Shown here piece after piece: positions 1 through 6,275 of a stretch of DNA of 64,000 bases. The notes beneath the pieces were generated by a model. The model made no database searches, was not told the origin of the DNA, and worked only from the letters and a program-made list of their open reading frames with translations. The translations under genes were made by a program, and so were the position numbers. Positions within the stretch are counted from its first letter, which is position 1. Every line of letters starts with the position of its first letter. Source of the stretch: DATAWZ01 sp036266975 (lineage in GTDB: Bacteria > Actinomycetota > Thermoleophilia > Solirubrobacterales > Solirubrobacteraceae); assembly GCA_036266975.1 (NCBI GenBank), contig DATAWZ010000022.1, positions 33,515-97,514 of the forward strand. The letters run 5' to 3'.

Positions 1-717
1 GAGCTCGGGGTCGGGGGCGTCGAAGGCGACGACCGGTCCGTCGCGCAGCTCGCGCAGCGCGGGCCGATCCCACACCACCGCTTCGCGGGCGCCGGAGAGG
101 AAGGTCCGGAAGACCTCGCGCAGCTCCTGCTCGGAGCCGTATTCGTTGTGGTGGTCGAGCTCGACGTTGGTGAGCACGGCGATCTCGACGTGCAGCGAGA
201 GCAGCGAGCGGTCGGACTCGTCGGCCTCGACCACCAGCCAGGGCGAGTCGCTCCAGTACCCGTTGGTGGCGGTGTCGCCGACGGTGCCGCCGACCAGGAA
301 GCACGGGTCGAGCCCGCCGGCGCGCAGCACGTAGACGAGCATGCTCGCCGTCGTCGTCTTGCCGTGGGCGCCGGCGACGGCGATCGTGCGCTTGAGCGCG
401 CTCAGCTCGCCGAGCAGGTCGGCCCTGCTGAGCACGGTCAGCCCGCGCTCGCGCGCCGCTTGAAGCTCGGCGTTCTCGGGCGGGATCGCGCTGGAGGGCA
501 CGACGATCGCCCCCTCGGGCAGGTGCGCGGGGTCGTGGCCGACGTGGACGGTGGCGATCCCCTCACGCTCGAGCGCGGCCAGGAACGGCGAGTCGGCCCG
601 GTCCGACCCACTCACGGTCGCACCCAGGCCATGCAGCGCCCGCGCGTACGCGCTCATCCCGGCGCCGCCGAGGCCGATCAGGTGCAGCCGCCGCCCCGCC
701 CAAGGCCGATCGCTCAC
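1..717 (-). CDS. murC: UDP-N-acetylmuramate--L-alanine ligase MurC (N-terminal part, cut by window edge)
   Basis: Cytoplasmic ligase that adds L-alanine to UDP-MurNAc, using ATP, in peptidoglycan precursor synthesis. The 239 visible codons contain the N-terminal Rossmann motif IGLGGAGMS (about residues 14-22), the ATP-binding loop GAHGKTTT (116-123) and the VEADESD and TNVELDHH motifs of Mur ligases. The GTG start at 717 is chosen because it gives the usual short lead before the Rossmann motif and has GGAGGT a few bases upstream. The central and C-terminal domains lie outside the window. It is the last visible gene of the dcw cluster and is separated from murG by an unusual 516-bp gap containing decayed copies of this gene's own start. 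Confidence 0.95.
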   Translation of the reverse strand, partial: MSDRPWAGRRLHLIGLGGAGMSAYARALHGLGATVSGSDRADSPFLAALEREGIATVHVGHDPAHLPEGAIVVPSSAIPPENAELQAARERGLTVLSRADLLGELSALKRTIAVAGAHGKTTTASMLVYVLRAGGLDPCFLVGGTVGDTATNGYWSDSPWLVVEADESDRSLLSLHVEIAVLTNVELDHHNEYGSEQELREVFRTFLSGAREAVVWDRPALRELRDGPVVAFDAPDPEL

Positions 718-782
718 CGGGACCTCCGCGGTGCGCCGCCGATCGTGTCCGGCCGACGCTCCGCCCGCGGTCGCTCGCTCAC
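714..782 (-). CDS. Short upstream ORF overlapping the murC start (22 codons)
   Basis: A GTG at 782 has GGAGGT four bases upstream and opens a 22-codon frame whose TGA overlaps the murC GTG as GTGA. The peptide begins VSERPRAERR and resembles the murC N-terminus VSDRPWAGRR, so this is probably a decayed duplicate of the murC translation start rather than an independent gene. It could still couple translation into murC. An in-frame GTG at 860 extends the same frame to 48 codons and begins with another murC-like segment (VSDRAAAGRH). Confidence 0.3.
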   Translation of the reverse strand: MSERPRAERRPDTIGGAPRRSR

Positions 783-869
783 CGCGACCTCCGGGTCGCA
801 CGGGTTCCCGGCGCCGCCAATCCGGTGCGCGTGGCGCCCCGCCGCGGCCCGATCGCTCACCGGAACAGT

Positions 870-885
870 CGGAACGCCCGTTCCG
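870..885. repeat. Palindrome CGGAACG-N2-CGTTCCG, copy 1
   Basis: A perfect 7-2-7 inverted repeat with centre CC. It belongs to a family of four in the murG-murC gap. It could be an operator or an extragenic hairpin; it is not followed by a T-run. Confidence 0.7.
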
Positions 886-892
886 GGACCTT

Positions 893-935
893 GGTTGATC
901 GGTAATCCCCGCATACCGAGGATTAGGTATCAACC
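893..935. repeat. Imperfect inverted repeat, 16-base arms
   Basis: Arms at 893-908 and 920-935 match except for three central positions and flank an 11-base loop. This patch is richer in A and T than its surroundings. It could fold as a hairpin in a murG-murC transcript or bind a dimeric regulator. Confidence 0.5.
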
Positions 936-940
936 ATCAG

Positions 941-958
941 GCGGAACGCGCGTTCCGC
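941..958. repeat. Palindrome GCGGAACG-CG-CGTTCCGC, copy 2
   Basis: A perfect 18-bp palindrome and the strongest member of the family in the murG-murC gap. Its centre is 72 bp from that of copy 1. Confidence 0.75.
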
Positions 959-1149
959 ACGGCCAACGAGGCGCCGGTGGCTCCCCGCCCACAGCCGACC
1001 ACCCGGAGCACCGACACGACCGCTCCCGGGCGCCGCCGCGGACGATCCAGGGCCGACGGCGCCCCCCGCCCACAGCCGACCACCCCGGGCGCCGGGCACC
1101 GCCGAGGCCGATGGCGGGCCCGCGGCGCCCCACCCACGGGCGGAAGCCG

Positions 1150-1165
1150 CGGAACGGCTATTCCA
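1150..1165. repeat. Palindrome of the GGAACG family, degenerate copy 3
   Basis: Reads CGGAACGGCTATTCCA, keeping the left arm and most of the right arm. It lies 37 bp (centre to centre) from copy 4. Confidence 0.5.
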
Positions 1166-1185
1166 CGGTGATCGCAACCCCCCCG

Positions 1186-1203
1186 GCGGAACGGACGTTC
1201 CGC
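1186..1203. repeat. Palindrome GCGGAACG-GA-CGTTCCGC, copy 4
   Basis: A perfect 8-2-8 inverted repeat about 30 bp past the murG stop codon. It has the same arms as copy 2 with a different two-base centre, so the arms are conserved while the centre is not. Confidence 0.75.
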
Positions 1204-1233
1204 GCCTCCTCGCCGTCCACGGCGCCCGCGGCT

Positions 1234-2403
1234 TCACCGCGCGGCCTCGAGCAGCTCGGCGGCGACGTCGGCGGCGGCGTCCGGCCGCGCCAGGCCGGCC
1301 GAGGCGCGCGCCATCGCCGCCAGGCGCGGGCGGTCGGCGAGCAGCGCGCCGACCTCGCGCGCGAGCCGCGGGCCGTCCAGCTCGGCGTCGGGCACGACCA
1401 CGGCGGCGCCGGCGCCGGCCATCCAGCGGGCGTTGGCGCTCTGGTGGTCGGCCGACGCGTGCGGGTAGGGGACGAGCACCGCCGGGCAGCCGTGGGCGGC
1501 GAGCTCGAACACCGACCCGCCCGAGCGCGCGACGACCAGGTCGCTCGCCGCGAGCGCCTGCGAGAACGTCGCCGAGTCCAGGTACTCGCGCAGGTCGTAG
1601 CCGTCCGGGCGCGGGCGCCGCGAGAGCTCGGGCCAGTCGCGGCTGCCGCATACGTGCAGCACGTGAAGCCGAGATTGGGACGAGCGGCCCCGCTCGCCGA
1701 CCGTGTCGGGCTGCCTGCCCGCCCCCCGCCACGGGGGGTGCCCCGAATGGGGTGCGCCACCCTCGTGGCCGCCGCTGGCCAACCCCTCGAGCGCGGCGAG
1801 GTTGATCGAGCGCGCCCCGAGCGAGCCGCCGAACACGAGCACGCAGGTCGCCTGTGCCGGGATGGCCAGGAGCTCGCGTGCCGCGGCGCGGTCGGTGGCC
1901 GGCGCGGGCACGGGACGGCCGGTGACGCGATACCGCGGCCCGTCCCGTCCGGGCAGGGCGAAGGCGAGGCACACACGGCGCGCCCACGGCGCGAGCGCGC
2001 GGTTGGCCAGCCCCAGGTGCCGGTCGGCCTCGGTGAGCACGAGCGGCACCCGCAGGCTGAGCGCGGCCAGCCCGACCGGGCCGGCGACGTAGCCGCCGCC
2101 GCCCATGACCGCGCCGGCCGACAGCTCGCGCAGCAGCGCCCGGCTCGCGCGCACGGCGGCCGCCGAGCGCGCGACCGCGCGCGCGGCCCGCAGCGGGTTG
2201 CGCCGCGAGAGCCCCTCGACCGCGATCTGGCGCAGCTCGTAGCCGGCCGCGGGCACGAGCTCGGCCTCCGCCCGCCCGCCCCCGATGAACACCACGCGCG
2301 CGCCGCCCGACCGCAGCGCGTCAGCCACCGCGAGCGCGGGCACGACGTGCCCGGCGGTCCCGCCGGCGGCGATCACGATCCTCGTCTGCGCGTGCTCGTT
2401 CAT
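1234..2403 (-). CDS. murG: UDP-GlcNAc:undecaprenyl-PP-MurNAc-pentapeptide GlcNAc transferase MurG with in-frame repeat insert
   Basis: Membrane-associated GT28 enzyme converting lipid I to lipid II. The 389-residue product has the N-terminal glycine loop GGTAGHVVPALA (14-25), the second glycine motif GGGGYVAGP (101-109) and the donor-site region after FGGSLGARSINLA (191-203). Residues about 211-245 form a Gly/Pro/Arg-rich insert encoded by the dispersed palindromic repeat; without it the protein would be near the usual 350-360 residues. The frame stays open through the insert. The ATG at 2403 lies 83 bp inside the 3' end of ftsW, suggesting translational coupling. Whether the insert affects activity cannot be judged from sequence. 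Confidence 0.95.
   Translation of the reverse strand: MNEHAQTRIVIAAGGTAGHVVPALAVADALRSGGARVVFIGGGRAEAELVPAAGYELRQIAVEGLSRRNPLRAARAVARSAAAVRASRALLRELSAGAVMGGGGYVAGPVGLAALSLRVPLVLTEADRHLGLANRALAPWARRVCLAFALPGRDGPRYRVTGRPVPAPATDRAAARELLAIPAQATCVLVFGGSLGARSINLAALEGLASGGHEGGAPHSGHPPWRGAGRQPDTVGERGRSSQSRLHVLHVCGSRDWPELSRRPRPDGYDLREYLDSATFSQALAASDLVVARSGGSVFELAAHGCPAVLVPYPHASADHQSANARWMAGAGAAVVVPDAELDGPRLAREVGALLADRPRLAAMARASAGLARPDAAADVAAELLEAAR
1686..1766. repeat. Dispersed palindromic repeat, copy A (inside murG)
   Basis: About 81 bp matching the copy at 6195-6271: a GGCTCGCC-like left part, CTGCCTGCC, two C-run/G-run hairpins around CCCCGAA, and the right end GTGCGCCACCCTCGT. Read on the minus strand it encodes HEGGAPHSGHPP and onward in frame within MurG. 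It shares the right end and the EGGA reading frame with the two cobN copies. Confidence 0.85.
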
Positions 2404-3637
2404 CGTTGTATGGCTCCGGCCGGTTCGGCGGCAGTCGCGGCTCGCCTCGCTCGCGGGGGCGCGCGGATCGGACGTGCGCGGTTCCCCCCGAGGCGACGTT
2501 GAGCAGCAGGCCCATACAGGCCAGCATCACCAGCAGGTCACTGGAACCGTAGGACACGAACGGCAGCGGCACCCCGGTGAGCGGCGCCAGCCCGAGCACG
2601 GCGAAGACGTTCAGCAGCGCCTGGCAGACGATCAGCGAGGTCACCCCCGCGGCGATCAGCGCGCTGTGGAAGCTGCGTGCCTTGCGCGCCGCGCGCATCC
2701 CGGCAAAGGCGATCAGGCCGTACAGGAACAGCAGCCCGCAGACCCCGACGGCGCCGAGCTCCTCGCCGATGACCGCGAGGATGAAGTCGGTCTGGGCCTC
2801 GGGGAGATAGAACGCCTTCTGCACCGACTGGCCCGGGCCGCGGCCGATCAGCCCACCCGAGCCGAGCGCGATCTGCCCGTGCACGGACTGGAAGCCGCTC
2901 GTCGTCGAGTGCGCCCAGGGGTCGATGAACGAGGTCAGGCGGCTGCGCTCATACGGCCGGGCGATGGCCAGCAGCACGATCAGGCCGACGGCGACGCCGA
3001 CGATCAGCAGCAGCTGCTGACGCGGGACCCCGGCGGCGACGAGCATGGCGAGCACGGTGACCCCCATCACCATCGCGGTGCCGAGGTCGGGCTCCAGGAC
3101 GACGAGCAGGCAGGCGGTGGTCGCCGGCAGCAGCAGCGGGCGCAGCTCGGCGAAGCCGCGCGCGCGCCGGGGACGGCTCGCGAGCACGGTCGCCGCGTGC
3201 AGCACGAGCGCGAGCTTGGCCAGCTCGGAGGGCTGGAACTCGAGCGGGCCGCGGCCGAGCCAGCGCCGCCCGCCGTTGACGACCAGGCCGATGTGCGGGA
3301 CGCACACGGCGACGAGCAGCACCAGCGAGGCGCCGAGCAGCGGCCGGGTGATCGGCGCGAGGCGATCGAGCGGGCGGCGGCTGAGCCAGCGCATCGCGGC
3401 GAGCCCGAGCCCGCCGTAGACCACGAACCGCACCAGGTCGCCGCTGGTCCCCTCGCCGTTGAGCACGTCCTGGGTCGACGTGGCGCTGTAGACGAAGACC
3501 GCGCCGGCGGCGATCAGGCACAGCGTCGCGGTCAGCAGCATGCGCTGCTCGAGCGGCTGTGCCGAGATGGCCGCTCGCGCCGAGCGGACGCGTGCTCGAT
3601 CACCGCCACGCCGGGCGCTCCGCGAAGCTGACTCCAT
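2321..3637 (-). CDS. ftsW: Peptidoglycan glycosyltransferase FtsW
   Basis: SEDS-family polytopic membrane protein that polymerises lipid II at the division septum. The 438-residue product has about ten hydrophobic segments, the SEDS motif PSELAKLALVLHAA after the RRWLGRGPLEFQ loop, and the C-terminal motif PLTGVPLPFVSYGSSDL. A basic cytoplasmic tail of about 60 residues overlaps the start of murG by 83 bp. The first ATG at 3637 is used; it leaves a 52-bp gap to mraY. In many dcw clusters murD lies between mraY and ftsW; here there is no room for it. Confidence 0.93.
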   Translation of the reverse strand: MESASRSARRGGDRARVRSARAAISAQPLEQRMLLTATLCLIAAGAVFVYSATSTQDVLNGEGTSGDLVRFVVYGGLGLAAMRWLSRRPLDRLAPITRPLLGASLVLLVAVCVPHIGLVVNGGRRWLGRGPLEFQPSELAKLALVLHAATVLASRPRRARGFAELRPLLLPATTACLLVVLEPDLGTAMVMGVTVLAMLVAAGVPRQQLLLIVGVAVGLIVLLAIARPYERSRLTSFIDPWAHSTTSGFQSVHGQIALGSGGLIGRGPGQSVQKAFYLPEAQTDFILAVIGEELGAVGVCGLLFLYGLIAFAGMRAARKARSFHSALIAAGVTSLIVCQALLNVFAVLGLAPLTGVPLPFVSYGSSDLLVMLACMGLLLNVASGGTAHVRSARPRERGEPRLPPNRPEPYNDERARADEDRDRRRRDRRARRARARGG

Positions 3638-3689
3638 GTAGAGCCCTCTTCGACGGAGGGGTGCGGACCCCTCCCCCGGTCGACAGGGG

Positions 3690-4664
3690 TCAGTGAATGC
3701 TCTGCTGGTAGAGCGTGAAGCCGATCGCCGCGCACGCCGCGGCGACGATCCAGAAGCGCAGGATGATCTTGGTCTCCGACCAGCCGAGCATCTCGAAGTG
3801 GTGGTGGATCGGAGCCATCAGGAACACCCGTTTTCGGGTGGTCTGGAAGGAGATGACCTGGATCAGGACGGACAGCGCCTCGAGCACGAAGATCCCGCCG
3901 AGCAGGATCAGCAGCACCCCGGTGTTGGTCATCACCGCCATGCCCGCGATCGCCCCGCCGAGGCCGAGCGCCCCGGTGTCGCCCATGAAGATCGTCGCCG
4001 GGAACGCGTTGAACCACAGGAACCCGATGCACCCACCGACCGTGCACGCGGCGAGCAGGGCCAGGTCATCGTAGGTCGCCCCGTGGGTGATGTAGGTGAT
4101 GCCGATGAAGGCGAGCATCACGATCGCCGCGCAGCCGGCGGCCAGGCCGTCCAGGCCGTCGGTGAGGTTCACCGCGCTCGTCGTGCCCGCCACCACCAGG
4201 TAGATGAACAGCGGGTAGGCCGCACCCAGGTCGACCGAGTAGTCGACGAAGCGCAGCCGCACGTCGCTCTGCACGCCGGCCTCGTGGGTGGCGATGAACC
4301 ACAGCCCGAGCGAGATGGCGATCGTCACGCCGAGCTTGGTGCGCGCGCGCAGGCCGAGCGAGCGACGCTTGACGAGCTTGGTGTAGTCGTCGGCGAAGCC
4401 GAGCAGGGCGCAGGCGATCGCCACCAGGAAGACCCCGACCGAGCGCCAGTTGTAGTTGCTGAGGATCAGGAACGGCGTGGAGATGGCCAGGAAGATGATC
4501 ACCCCGCCCATCGTCGGCGTCCCGGCCTTGGCCAGGTGGCCCTTGGGCCCGTCCTCGCGGATGTGCTGGCCGAACTCGCGCTTGCGCAGGAAGGCGATGA
4601 ACTTCGGGCTCAGGAAGATGCAGATCAGCAGCGCGCACGTACCGCCGATCACCACCCGACCCAT
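3690..4664 (-). CDS. mraY: Phospho-N-acetylmuramoyl-pentapeptide transferase MraY
   Basis: Integral membrane enzyme that moves phospho-MurNAc-pentapeptide to undecaprenyl phosphate, giving lipid I. The 324-residue product has about ten membrane segments and the diagnostic motifs NLTDGLDGLA, FMGDTGAL and PIHHHFE, which hold the Mg-binding aspartates and catalytic histidines. The start ATG lies 13 bp after the murE stop, with no murF between them. Length is normal for the family. Confidence 0.95.
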   Translation of the reverse strand: MGRVVIGGTCALLICIFLSPKFIAFLRKREFGQHIREDGPKGHLAKAGTPTMGGVIIFLAISTPFLILSNYNWRSVGVFLVAIACALLGFADDYTKLVKRRSLGLRARTKLGVTIAISLGLWFIATHEAGVQSDVRLRFVDYSVDLGAAYPLFIYLVVAGTTSAVNLTDGLDGLAAGCAAIVMLAFIGITYITHGATYDDLALLAACTVGGCIGFLWFNAFPATIFMGDTGALGLGGAIAGMAVMTNTGVLLILLGGIFVLEALSVLIQVISFQTTRKRVFLMAPIHHHFEMLGWSETKIILRFWIVAAACAAIGFTLYQQSIH

Positions 4665-4677
4665 CAGCGGCCATCCT

Positions 4678-6144
4678 TCATCGCGCGGGAGACCTTAGAG
4701 GGTGGCGTTCACGCAGCGCGTCGCGGGCGACCGACACATCGTCGAACGGGATCTTCTCTCCGCCGGCCAGCTCCTGTCCCTGCTCGTGGCCCTTGCCGGC
4801 GATCAGCACCACGTCGCCCGGGCGCGCCGCCTGGACCGCGGCGAAGATCGCCTCGCGCCGGTCGACGATGACCTGGGCCGAGCGCCCGGCCTCGCGAACG
4901 CCGACCATGATCTCGCCGATGATCGCCTCCGGGTCCTCCGAGCGGGGGTTGTCCGAGGTGACGATCACCAGGTCCGCGCCCTCGGCGGCGGCCCGGCCCA
5001 TCAGCGGCCGCTTGGTCCGGTCCCGGTCGCCGCCGGCGCCGAAGACGCAGATGACGCGTGCGCGGGTGATCTCGCTCGCCGCCCGCACGACGTTCTCCAG
5101 AGCGTCGGGGGTGTGGGCGTAGTCGATCAGCACGGCGAAGTCCTGGCCCTCGTCGACGGGCTCAAAGCGCCCGGGCACCAGCGGCGGCTCGGCCAGCGCG
5201 GCGCCGATCACGTCGAGCTCCACCCCCAGGGCGTGGGCGGCGCCCGCCGCCGCGAGCGCGTTGGCGACGTTGAAGCGCCCCGGCAGCGGCAGCTGGATCT
5301 CCCGGCCCCCGGTCGGCGCCTTCAGGTGGAAGTGCGCGCCGGCGAGGTCGCTGCGGATCTCGCTGGCCTGGAAGTCGGCCTCGCGCCCGAGCGCGAAGGT
5401 GAGCGCCGCGGGGATCTCCTGCGCCAGCCGGCGCGCGTAGGGGTCATCGATGCCGAGCACGCTCGCCGCCGGCGGGCCGGCCCCGGGCCGACCGAAGAAC
5501 AACCGGCGCTTGGCCTGGAAGTAGGCCTCCATGTCCGGGTGGAAGTCGAGGTGGTCCTGGCTGAGGTGGGTGAACACGCCGGCGGCGAGCTCGATCGCGT
5601 CGGCGCGCCCGAGCTCGAGCGCATGCGAGGAGACCTCCATCACGCAGGCGCGATCGCCGCCGGCGAGCATCGCCGCGAAGTCCGCCTGCAGGTCGATCGC
5701 CTCGGCCGTCGTACGCGAGACCTCGCGCGCGACGCCGCCGACCACGGCGCGCACCGTCCCGAGCAGCCCGCTCGCGATGCCGGCGCGCTCGAGGATCGCC
5801 CGCGTCAGGAACGCCGTCGTCGTCTTGCCGTTGGTCCCGGTGATCCCGACCACGCGCAGCGTGCGGGTCGGGTAGCCGTGGAAGGCGGCCGCCGCCGGGG
5901 CCATCGCCGCGCGCGCGTCGGCGACGAGCACCTGGGGCACTTCGAGGGCCAGGCGCCGTTCGACCACGAGCGCCGCGGCGCCGCGCTCGACGGCCTGCGG
6001 CGCGAACTCGTGGCCGTCGCGAAGCAGGCCGCTGACGCAGAAGAACAGCGCGCCGGCGCACACGCGGCGGCTGTCGTACGCGAGCGAGCCGATCTCGACG
6101 TCGGCGGCCGCCGGGTCGGCCGGCACAAGGGCCCCGAGACGCAT
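4678..6144 (-). CDS. murE: UDP-MurNAc-L-Ala-D-Glu--2,6-diaminopimelate ligase MurE
   Basis: Cytoplasmic Mur ligase adding the third residue of the stem peptide. The product has 488 residues from the ATG at 6144, chosen because the family N-terminus (SLAYDSRRVCAGALFF) follows at the expected distance; the frame stays open upstream but runs into the repeat at 6195-6271. Visible motifs are the ATP loop GTNGKTTT, the THLSQDHLDFH motif and the substrate motif DNPRSEDP, whose DNPR form indicates meso-diaminopimelate rather than lysine. The next gene is mraY, so the usual murF slot is empty. Confidence 0.95.
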   Translation of the reverse strand: MRLGALVPADPAAADVEIGSLAYDSRRVCAGALFFCVSGLLRDGHEFAPQAVERGAAALVVERRLALEVPQVLVADARAAMAPAAAAFHGYPTRTLRVVGITGTNGKTTTAFLTRAILERAGIASGLLGTVRAVVGGVAREVSRTTAEAIDLQADFAAMLAGGDRACVMEVSSHALELGRADAIELAAGVFTHLSQDHLDFHPDMEAYFQAKRRLFFGRPGAGPPAASVLGIDDPYARRLAQEIPAALTFALGREADFQASEIRSDLAGAHFHLKAPTGGREIQLPLPGRFNVANALAAAGAAHALGVELDVIGAALAEPPLVPGRFEPVDEGQDFAVLIDYAHTPDALENVVRAASEITRARVICVFGAGGDRDRTKRPLMGRAAAEGADLVIVTSDNPRSEDPEAIIGEIMVGVREAGRSAQVIVDRREAIFAAVQAARPGDVVLIAGKGHEQGQELAGGEKIPFDDVSVARDALRERHPLRSPAR

Positions 6145-6194
6145 GGGCGGCCAGTGTAGGACGGCGGGCGGCCGGAGAGATCGGAAAAGGCGAA

Positions 6195-6271
6195 GGGCCC
6201 GGCTCGCCGGCCTCCGGCCGGCTGCCTGCCTGCCCCCCGCCATGGGGGTGCCCCGAACGGGGTGCGCCACC
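6195..6271. repeat. Dispersed palindromic repeat, copy B (ftsI-murE gap)
   Basis: Full-length 77-bp copy of the family. It has the left end GGGCCCGGCTCGCCGG, a 7-3-7 hairpin GCCGGCC/GGCCGGC at 6206-6222, CTGCCTGCCTGCC, a C5/G5 hairpin, a CCCCG/CGGGG hairpin at 6251-6262 and the right end GTGCGCCACC. It lies 4 bp beyond the ftsI stop codon and fills most of the 131-bp gap before murE. Confidence 0.85.
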
Positions 6272-6275
6272 CCCC

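Larger units (their letters stand above)
718..1233. other. murG-murC intergenic region with murC-like repeats and palindromes
   Basis: This 516-bp stretch has no convincing gene beyond the small upstream ORF. On the minus strand it holds several degenerate repeats of the murC 5' end: starts at 782 and 860, and TGGGCGGGG-containing blocks near 971-1006, 1023-1085 and 1096-1138. It also holds four palindromes of the form CGGAACG-N2-CGTTCCG and an imperfect inverted repeat with 16-base arms at 893-908 and 920-935. The block CCCCGCCCACAGCCGACCACC occurs twice, 81 bp apart (from 983 and from 1064). No clear promoter was recognised. Confidence 0.7.

Noticed and set aside
148..2502. 784-codon open frame on the plus strand across murC and murG
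   Set aside because: It is antisense to two clear Mur genes, has the biased composition of a mirror frame in GC-rich DNA and shows no domain.
4702..6159. 485-codon open frame on the plus strand across murE
   Set aside because: It is antisense to MurE with all its motifs; no start site or domain.
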